From contig NZ_LYOY01000040.1 of the NCBI RefSeq assembly GCF_001653515.1, positions 1,426,001-1,490,000 of the forward strand: a stretch of 64,000 nucleotides of DNA. Reading direction: 5' to 3'. Position numbers and translations under genes: made by a program. The stretch comes from Streptomyces sp. ERV7 (GTDB lineage Bacteria > Actinomycetota > Actinomycetes > Streptomycetales > Streptomycetaceae). The notes under the pieces were generated by a model. It did no database searches. It was not told where the DNA came from and worked only from the letters and a program-made list of their open reading frames with translations. Position 1 is the first letter of the stretch; every line of letters starts with the position of its first letter. This document shows positions 58,296 to 64,000 of the stretch, piece after piece.

Positions 58296-59559
58296 GCCGG
58301 CCCCCCTCGGCGGCGTGGAACTCCGCCTCGCGCCAGTCCTCGGGGAGCAGGTGGTCCAGGACGTCGTCGACGGTGACCGCGCCGAGCAGCGAGCCGCTGT
58401 CGTCCACGACGGGCGCGGCGACCATGTTGTACGCGGCGAGGAACGCGGTCACGGCGGGCAGCGGGGTCTGCGGGGACAGCGGCGGCAGGTCGTTGTCCAC
58501 GATCGAGGAGACCAGGGTGAACGGCGGGTCGCGCAGCAGCCGCTGGAAGTGGACCGTGCCCAGGTACTTGCCGGTCGGCGTCTCGTCGGGCGGCCGGCAC
58601 ACGTACACCTGCGCGGCGAGCGCGGGCGAGAGGTCCTGCTGGCGTACGCGCGCGAGGGCGTCGGCGACCGTGGCGTCCGGGCGCAGCACGATCGGCTCGG
58701 TGGTCATCAGACCGCCCGCGGTGCGCTCCTCGTAGGAGAGCAGCCGGCGCACGTCGGCCGCGTCGTCCGGCTGCATCAGGGTGAGGAGGCGCTCCTTGTC
58801 CTCCTCGGGCAGCTCGGAGAGCAGGTCGGCGGCGTCGTCCGGGTCCATCGCCTCCAGGACGTCGGCGGCCCGCTCGTCCTTCAGCTTGCCGAGGATCTCC
58901 ACCTGGTCGTCGTCCGGCAGCTCCTCCATCACGTCCGCGAGCCGGTCGTCGTCGAGGGCCGCGGCGACCTCGCCGCGGCGCTTGGGGGAGAGGTGGTGCA
59001 GCACGTTGGCGAGGTCGGCGGGGCGCAGCTGCTCGAAGGTGGCGAGCAGGCTCTCGGCGCCCTGGCCGTGCTCCTCCAGGGAGAAGCCGGTGACCGCGGA
59101 CCACTCGACGGTCAGGGTCTCGCCCTTGCGCCGCAGGGCGCCGCCCTTGCCGCGGCGCACGAAGACCTTGTCGATCTCCCAGTCCCGGCGGGCCGGGAGC
59201 TGCTGGATGGCCACGTCCAGGACCGTCACCTCCTCGTCGCGCCCGACGAGGGTGACCCGGCGGTCCAGGAGCTCGCCCAGCACCAGCCGCTCGGTGGGGC
59301 GCTGCTCGAAGCGGCGCAGGTTGACCACCCCGGTGGTGATGACCTGGCCGGACTCGACGCCGGTGACCCGGGTCATCGGCAGGAAGATCAGCCGGCGGCC
59401 GGCCACCTCGACGACGACGCCGAGCAGCCGGGGCGGGCGGCGGCCGACCCGCAGTATCGCCACCAGGTCGCGGACCCGGCCCACCTGGTCGCCGTTGGGG
59501 TCGAAGACGGCGACGCCGGAGAGGTGGGAGACGAAGATCCGGGGGGCGCCTGCCGCCAT
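58288..59559 (-). CDS. MgtE N-terminal/CBS domain protein
   Basis: The 423-residue protein starts at ATG 59559. It has an N-terminal PRC-barrel-like part (RIFVSHLSGVAVFDPNGDQVGRVRDLVAILRVG), the MgtE_N superhelix (LRPADLANVLHHLSPKRRGEVAAALDDDRLADVMEELPDDDQVEIL) and two CBS repeats (RRLLSYEERTAGGLMTTEPIVLRPDATVADAL, FLAAYNMVAAPVVDDSGSLLGAVTVDDVLDHLLPEDW). There is no membrane channel domain, so it is not a full Mg2+ channel but a cytoplasmic Mg2+/nucleotide sensor-like module. It is complete, ending ahead of the DUF1003 stub with which it overlaps. Confidence 0.92.
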   Translation of the reverse strand: MAAGAPRIFVSHLSGVAVFDPNGDQVGRVRDLVAILRVGRRPPRLLGVVVEVAGRRLIFLPMTRVTGVESGQVITTGVVNLRRFEQRPTERLVLGELLDRRVTLVGRDEEVTVLDVAIQQLPARRDWEIDKVFVRRGKGGALRRKGETLTVEWSAVTGFSLEEHGQGAESLLATFEQLRPADLANVLHHLSPKRRGEVAAALDDDRLADVMEELPDDDQVEILGKLKDERAADVLEAMDPDDAADLLSELPEEDKERLLTLMQPDDAADVRRLLSYEERTAGGLMTTEPIVLRPDATVADALARVRQQDLSPALAAQVYVCRPPDETPTGKYLGTVHFQRLLRDPPFTLVSSIVDNDLPPLSPQTPLPAVTAFLAAYNMVAAPVVDDSGSLLGAVTVDDVLDHLLPEDWREAEFHAAEGGRHG

Positions 59560-59775
59560 GCTGAGCGCCTCCTCTTGGGCGTGATCCGACCTTGTCGTGG
59601 CCTGAAATGGCGCTGAATATCTGATTCAGGCTAGCCGGTGACCATGCGGGGCGCCTTTGAGGGGCGTCCGTACGGCTCTCTGCCGGGCAGCGTAGACGGC
59701 CCGGGTAGGGTGCCCTCTGCCGACCCCGACTTCGCGCCCCCCACCTCGCGCGCTCCGACGAAAGGCCGTGTGCCG

Positions 59776-60528
59776 GTGACCACTCGCTCCCTGTCCGTAC
59801 GGGCCCGCCGGGCCGCGCTCCCCGTCGCGCTCTGCGCGGGGCTCGCCACGGCCGTCACGGCGTGCGCCTCGGACCCGGACGAGGGGACCAACGGCGTCGG
59901 CAGGCTCTCCGCCACCGACATCGAGGGCAAGGCGCGCACGGCTGCGGACGGCGCCGACGCGGTGCACCTCAGCGGCACGCTGGTGAGCAAGGGCGGCTCG
60001 TACAAGATCGACATGCGGCTGAAGGGGACCGGCGCCACCGGCACGGTCACCTCGAAGAACACCACGTTCGGGCTGCTGCGGGTGGGCGACGAGCTCTATC
60101 TGAAGGCCGACGCCGGGTTCTGGGCGCACCGGGACGACAAGCACGCCGACTCGGGGAGCGCGGCCGCCGCGGGCAAGCTCGACGACAAGTACGTCAAGGT
60201 GCCCTCGGGTGACCCCTCGTACCAGGAGCTGCGCGGCTTCACGGACAAGAGCGCGCTGCTCAAGGGCATGCTCGGGCTCCAGGGCGAGCTCTCCAAGGGC
60301 GACCGGTCCAAGGTCGGCGGCGTCGGCACCATCCGTGTGAAGGCGGGCGAGGACGGCGAGGGCGGCACGCTCGACGTCTCGCTCCAGGGCACGCCGTACC
60401 CGCTGCGCTTCGAGCGCGCGGGCGGCGCGGGCGTACTCGAACTGGGCGACTGGAACCAGGACTTCACCCTGGCGGCCCCGTCGAAGGACGCGACGGTGGA
60501 CTACGGGAGCAGGCTTCCCAAGACGTAG
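59776..60528 (+). CDS. LppX/LprAFG-like lipoprotein
   Basis: The 250-residue lipoprotein starts at GTG 59776 (GAAAGG upstream; GTG 59770 possible). The signal peptide has a lipobox-like ATAVTAC with Cys34 or so. The mature domain (SATDIEGKARTAADGADAVHLSGTLVSKGGSYKIDMRLKGTGATGTV, LYLKADAGFW, ELRGFTDKSALLKGMLG) has the antiparallel half-barrel pattern of LppX/LprF, which bind lipids in mycobacteria. It lies divergently from MgtE-N. Its ligand in Streptomyces is unknown. Confidence 0.78.
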   Translation: MTTRSLSVRARRAALPVALCAGLATAVTACASDPDEGTNGVGRLSATDIEGKARTAADGADAVHLSGTLVSKGGSYKIDMRLKGTGATGTVTSKNTTFGLLRVGDELYLKADAGFWAHRDDKHADSGSAAAAGKLDDKYVKVPSGDPSYQELRGFTDKSALLKGMLGLQGELSKGDRSKVGGVGTIRVKAGEDGEGGTLDVSLQGTPYPLRFERAGGAGVLELGDWNQDFTLAAPSKDATVDYGSRLPKT

Positions 60529-60578
60529 GGCCCACGGCGGTCCGCGGGCGCACGGCGCCCCGTCCGGCGCCGCCCCGC

Positions 60579-61094
60579 TCAGCCGCGCTTGTGCTTCCGC
60601 TTCCGCAGCAGCCTCGGCAGTGCCGCCGGGATCGGCCGGCGCGTGGTGGCCGGGGTCTCCACGGGCCGCGCGGCCAGCGAGCCCGAGGGCATCTCCGTGT
60701 GCGCCTCACGCGGCGTCAGGCACAGCACCCGGCACTCCCGCGCCCAGCGGGCCGTCACCGCCTCGCCGTCCGGCGCGTTCAGCCGCTTGGCCTTGAGCTC
60801 GACGGCCACCGCCGCCCACAGCTCACCGTCCGGCGCGACCTCGCTCACCGCGGCCGTCCAGGCCACCAGGCGGCCGCCCTTGTCCTTGCTGCGGACGGTC
60901 ACCTCGGCGGTGCCGCCGTCGGCCAGGCCCTCCAGCGGCTGCTCGCCGGGGCCGCCGCCCACCACATACGCGGCGCCTTCGTGCCACACGTGCCACAGGG
61001 CGCGGTCGGCGGTCCCGGTGCCCCGCACCCAGATCAGCCCGGACTTCTTGGTGGCCTCCTCGACGAGGGCCCGGTCGAGCAGCGCAGGTGTCAT
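60579..61094 (-). CDS. Conserved actinobacterial protein of unknown function
   Basis: The 171-residue protein starts at ATG 61094. Its first 125 residues (TKKSGLIWVRGTGTADRALWHVWHEGAAYVVGGGPGEQPLEGL, GTAEVTVRSKDKGGRLVAWTAAVSEVAP) look like a split-barrel fold of the pyridoxamine-phosphate-oxidase kind, without recognisable flavin contacts. The C-terminus is Pro/Arg/Lys-rich and ends RLLRKRKHKRG. It is followed by a GC-rich trailer. Function unknown. Confidence 0.8.
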   Translation of the reverse strand: MTPALLDRALVEEATKKSGLIWVRGTGTADRALWHVWHEGAAYVVGGGPGEQPLEGLADGGTAEVTVRSKDKGGRLVAWTAAVSEVAPDGELWAAVAVELKAKRLNAPDGEAVTARWARECRVLCLTPREAHTEMPSGSLAARPVETPATTRRPIPAALPRLLRKRKHKRG

Positions 61095-61206
61095 GGGGCC
61101 ACTTTATGGGACGGCACCGACGCGGCCCACGGCGTTGTCCACAGCATGGACCGACAGTTCCGTAAATATGTTTAGCGCCTTACCTGTCAGCCCTTACCCT
61201 CTTGTC

Positions 61207-62121
61207 GTGCCCACCACCACCGCGCTCGCCGCCCCGACCCCGACCGCCGCTCCGGCCGCCCACCGGGTCGACTTCGCGCTGCTCGCCGTCGCCATCGCCA
61301 GCGTGTCGCTCTCCGCGCCGCTCATCGCCGCGACGACGGCTCCCGCGCTGGCCATCGCGTTCTGGCGCAACGCCATGGCCGTCGGGGCGCTCACCCCGCT
61401 GGCCGCGCTCAAGTACCGGGCACAGCTGCGCGGGCTGACCCGGCGCGAGGTGGGCCTCGCGGTCGCCGCCGGGGCGCTGCTCGCGCTGCACTTCGGGCTC
61501 TGGCTGCCGAGCCTGCGGATGACGTCGGTGGCGTCCTCGACCGCGCTGTGCACCACCACGCCGATCTGGACCACCCTCGCGCTGCGGCTGCGCGGGCACC
61601 GGCCGCCCGCGATGGTCTGGGCCGGGACGCTGGTCGCCTGCGTGGGCGTGGTGATGCTCACCGGCGTCGACATGACCACCTCGCCGCGCGCCCTAGCCGG
61701 GGACGCGCTCGCGCTCGGCGGCGGTATCGCGGCCGCCGGCTATGTGCTGCTCGGCGCCGAGGTCCGGCGGACCGTGGACACCGTCCCGTACACCTACCTC
61801 TGCTACGGGACGGCCGCCGCCGGGCTGCTCGCCGCCTGTCTGGCGAGCGGCGCCGACCTCACCTCGTACTCCGGAGTGACCTGGGCCAAGCTGGCCGCGC
61901 TCACCGTCGCCGCCCAGCTGCTCGGCCATTCGCTGCTCAACCGGGTGGTGCGGGGCCTGGGGGCGTCCGTGACGTCCACGGCGATCCTCCTGGAGACGCC
62001 GGGTGCGGCCCTCATCGCCGCGCTCTGGCTGGGCCAGCAGCCGCCCGCGCTGGCCTGGCCCGCGCTGGTGGTGATCCTCGCCGGGCTCGCGCTCGTCGTC
62101 AGAGCCAGCCGTTCCGCTTGA
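61207..62121 (+). CDS. EamA/DMT family transporter
   Basis: The 304-residue protein is a ten-helix drug/metabolite transporter with two EamA repeats (VDFALLAVAIASVSLSAPLIAATTAPALAIAFWRN... and GDALALGGGIAAAGYVLLGAEVRR... ETPGAALIAALWLGQ). It starts at GTG 61207 with no ribosome site, possibly leaderless. It likely exports an amino acid or other metabolite. Its end overlaps the convergent corA gene by 23 bases. Confidence 0.88.
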   Translation: MPTTTALAAPTPTAAPAAHRVDFALLAVAIASVSLSAPLIAATTAPALAIAFWRNAMAVGALTPLAALKYRAQLRGLTRREVGLAVAAGALLALHFGLWLPSLRMTSVASSTALCTTTPIWTTLALRLRGHRPPAMVWAGTLVACVGVVMLTGVDMTTSPRALAGDALALGGGIAAAGYVLLGAEVRRTVDTVPYTYLCYGTAAAGLLAACLASGADLTSYSGVTWAKLAALTVAAQLLGHSLLNRVVRGLGASVTSTAILLETPGAALIAALWLGQQPPALAWPALVVILAGLALVVRASRSA

Positions 62122-63226
62122 GCGTGCGGTGGATGACCAGGCAGCTGCCGGCGATGGCGGCCAGCACGAGCGGATAGCCGTACTTCCAGTGCAGCTCCGG
62201 CATGTGGTCGAAGTTCATGCCGTACACCCCGCACACCATCGTCGGTACGGCGATGATCGCCGCCCATGAGGTGATCTTGCGCATGTCCTCGTTCTGCGCG
62301 AACGAGGCCTGCGCCAGATTGGCCTGGAGGATCGAGTTCAGGAGCTCGTCGAAGCCGACGACGTGCTCCTGCACGCGCGCGAGGTGGTCGGCCACATCGC
62401 GGAAGTACTTCTGGATGTCCGGGTCGACCAGCCGCATCGGCCGCTCGCTGAGCAGCTGCATCGGCCGCAGCAGTGGTGAGACAGCCCGCTTGAACTCCAG
62501 CACCTCGCGCTTGAGTTGGTAGATCCGCCCGGCGTCCGTGCCGCGCGGGCTGCCCTTGGACGGGGCCGAGAAGACATCGATCTCGACCTCGTCGATGTCG
62601 TCCTGCATCGCGTCCACGACCGCCAGATAGCCGTCGACGACCTGGTCGGCGATGGCGTGCAGCACGGCCGACGGGCCCTTGGCGAGCAGCTCGGGGTCGT
62701 CCTGGAGGCGCTTGCGCAGCGCCCGCAGCGAGCCCTGGCCGCCGTGCCGGACGGTGATCACGAAGTCCCGGCCGGTGAAGCACATCACCTCGCCGGTCTC
62801 CACGACCTCGCTGGTGGCGGTGAGTTCGGCGTGCTCCACGTAGTGGACGGTCTTGAAGACGGTGAACAGCGTGTCGTCGTACCGCTCCAGCTTGGGCCGC
62901 TGGTGGGCGTGGACCGCGTCCTCCACGGCCAGCGGGTGCAGCCCGAACTCGGCGGCGATACCGGCGAATTCGGCCTCGGTCGGCTCGTGCAGTCCGATCC
63001 AGGCGAACCCGCCGTCCTCCCGTACCCGCCGCATCGCCTCGCGCGGCGACAGGCAGGAGTCGGCCTGGGTGCGCAGCCCGTCGCGGTAGACCGCGCAGTC
63101 GACGACCGCGCTGCTCGCGGACGGGTCGCGGGTGGGGTCGTACGAGTTGTACGGGGCGGTGTTCTTGCGCAGCGACGGACGCAGGGAGGGGCGGACCGCG
63201 GCGCGCAGGTCACGGATCATGGACAT
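62099..63226 (-). CDS. corA: CorA-family Mg2+/Co2+ transporter
   Basis: The 375-residue protein has the CorA cytoplasmic domain and long stalk helix (DAMQDDIDEVEIDVFSAPSKGSPR, YFRDVADHLARVQEHVVGFDELLNSILQANLAQ). Two C-terminal membrane helices are separated by the diagnostic YGMNFDHMPEL loop (GMN motif). It forms a pentameric channel for Mg2+. ATG 63226 has AAGGAG 7 bases upstream. It is divergent from a SUFU-domain gene across a 428-base region. With MgtE-N nearby, two Mg-related genes lie within 5 kb. Confidence 0.94.
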   Translation of the reverse strand: MSMIRDLRAAVRPSLRPSLRKNTAPYNSYDPTRDPSASSAVVDCAVYRDGLRTQADSCLSPREAMRRVREDGGFAWIGLHEPTEAEFAGIAAEFGLHPLAVEDAVHAHQRPKLERYDDTLFTVFKTVHYVEHAELTATSEVVETGEVMCFTGRDFVITVRHGGQGSLRALRKRLQDDPELLAKGPSAVLHAIADQVVDGYLAVVDAMQDDIDEVEIDVFSAPSKGSPRGTDAGRIYQLKREVLEFKRAVSPLLRPMQLLSERPMRLVDPDIQKYFRDVADHLARVQEHVVGFDELLNSILQANLAQASFAQNEDMRKITSWAAIIAVPTMVCGVYGMNFDHMPELHWKYGYPLVLAAIAGSCLVIHRTLKRNGWL

Positions 63227-63654
63227 GGCAGGACTCCTTCACGGAGGGGCCGCCGACGGGCGTGGCACTGCCCGGAATGGGGACGTGACGCGAGGACTGC
63301 GTACATCTGCGTACGTCCGCAAAGCGGGCGGAACCGCGGGATGCGGTGACGGCGTGCGCTACTGAAACGGACTGGGCGAGGCGATGTGCTCTTCCGCCGT
63401 GCGACATGCCATGAGACTCAGATGTTTCCCGGTGGAACGGCCGGGTAAGGAGGTCTCGATCACAGGGAACAACGAAGGCGCACGGAAGAGCGGTTGGTAC
63501 TGCCAGGCCGACTTCGATCCATCGCAGCCCCACCTCCTCCGGCCGGTCCCCCGTGAGGGACTTCCTGCTGCCCTGAACAGCGGCCAAGACTATCAGCCGG
63601 CGCAAGTGTCAAGTCCGTACTTTGCTCGTTCGATACGGCTTCTATGCTCAACTC
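63227..63654. promoter_or_regulatory. 428-base divergent region upstream of corA
   Basis: No gene is visible. CTGCGTAC is repeated at 63297-63304 and 63307-63314 (10-base period). On the plus strand TTGCTC (63622-63627) and TATGCT (63643-63648) are a weak promoter pair, and the start of the SUFU gene at 63655 would then be leaderless. TTGACA lies on the minus strand at 63612-63607 without a convincing -10. I looked for a Mg2+ riboswitch (M-box) in the corA leader and did not recognise one. Confidence 0.4.
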
Positions 63655-64000
63655 ATGGTTGATGTTCTTGCTCTCGTCGAGGCCAGGCTGCGTACCGCCC
63701 TCGGTGAACCGGACGCGCGCGCCGCGGTGACCTTCCTCGGCACGGACCGCGTCGAGGTGCTGCGCTTCGCCGACGGGGACATCGTCCGCTACGCCACGCT
63801 CGGCATGTCGGCGCAGCCCATGACCGACCCGGCCGCCGCTCTCGCCGACCCGGTCAAGGGTCCGCGCGCCGAGCTGGTCCTGTCCGTACGGGCCGCTCTC
63901 GCCGACACGGACAAGGTGCTGCGCCCGCTCGCCGTCCTCGCCTCCACCCCGCAGGTCGAGGGCGTGGTGGTGGCCCCCGGCGCCTCGCTCGACATCGGGG
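63655..64000 (+). CDS. SUFU-domain protein, 5' part only
   Basis: ATG 63655 begins MVDVLALVEARLRTALGEPD and 115 codons are visible before the window ends. AAVTFLGTDRVEVLRFADGDIVRYATLGMSAQPM matches the start of bacterial suppressor-of-fused-like (SUFU) domain proteins, which are widespread in Streptomyces with unknown function. There is no ribosome site; a TATGCT box 7 bases upstream suggests a leaderless message. Confidence 0.72.
   Translation, partial: MVDVLALVEARLRTALGEPDARAAVTFLGTDRVEVLRFADGDIVRYATLGMSAQPMTDPAAALADPVKGPRAELVLSVRAALADTDKVLRPLAVLASTPQVEGVVVAPGASLDIG

Noticed and set aside
63227..63654. Mg2+ riboswitch (M-box) in the corA leader
   Set aside because: I searched by eye for the conserved M-box segments and found no convincing series. 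A covariance-model search would decide.

Overview
The window is about 72% GC with almost wholly GC-biased third codon positions, many GTG/TTG starts, very long spurious antisense frames and typical actinobacterial genes. It is a Streptomyces chromosome (very likely core arm/centre) or a close relative. The gene set sdh - orphan solute-binding protein - typA - oligopeptide transporters - two-component system - fdxA - dapC - sigE-type ECF sigma/anti-sigma - mgtE-N - corA matches what I remember of the SCO5100-SCO5160 stretch of S. coelicolor. That comparison is from memory, not from a search.

Region by region. 1-8.5 kb is a variable, regulator-rich block: the N-terminal half of an HTH-STAND NTPase (runs off the left edge), a cupin, a methyltransferase, and three regulator/oxidoreductase pairs (TetR/SDR, SDR/LysR, TetR/NmrA-like). 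8.8-15.7 kb holds secreted or membrane proteins (PIG-L deacetylase with a CBM9-like tail, Eis-type acetyltransferase, TPM-domain protein, GH18-like protein). 15.7-19.6 kb is a three-gene succinate dehydrogenase operon with overlapping genes. 19.9-24.6 kb carries an orphan peptide-type solute-binding protein and TypA/BipA.

25-44 kb contains three complete peptide ABC importers. Two same-strand operons (binding protein-permease-permease-ATPase-ATPase) look like an old tandem duplication. The third, convergent to them, has the order permease-binding protein-permease-ATPase-ATPase, which is the bldKA-E order of S. coelicolor. All three operons have a strong hairpin immediately after the binding-protein gene, and the first also has a terminator-like leader 44 bases before its first gene.

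44.4-58.3 kb is anomalous. Five or more genes are cut in mid-frame: a membrane protein, SirB1 (split, with its two halves 8.2 kb apart), dapC, a peptidoglycan-binding membrane protein, the 3-methyladenine glycosylase tag, an HtrA protease and a DUF1003 protein. The two SirB1 halves meet exactly at a 10-base direct repeat (45465-45474 and 53655-53664), so the 8.19 kb block between them is circularly permuted relative to the inferred ancestral order. Two more genes (TPM protein at 12.9 kb, orphan binding protein at 21.7 kb) are frameshifted in poly-G tracts. Because dapC and Mrp/TatB-type functions are normally needed, misassembly plus homopolymer error is the leading explanation, but the pattern is coherent enough to be tested as a real excision/reintegration.

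54-64 kb otherwise is conserved core: enoyl-CoA hydratase, DUF3117 protein, O-methyltransferase (probably an ATT start), SigE-like sigma factor with a ZAS anti-sigma factor, MgtE-N/CBS protein, LppX-like lipoprotein, EamA exporter, CorA and the start of a SUFU-domain protein. I saw no tRNA, rRNA, CRISPR array, insertion sequence or prophage.
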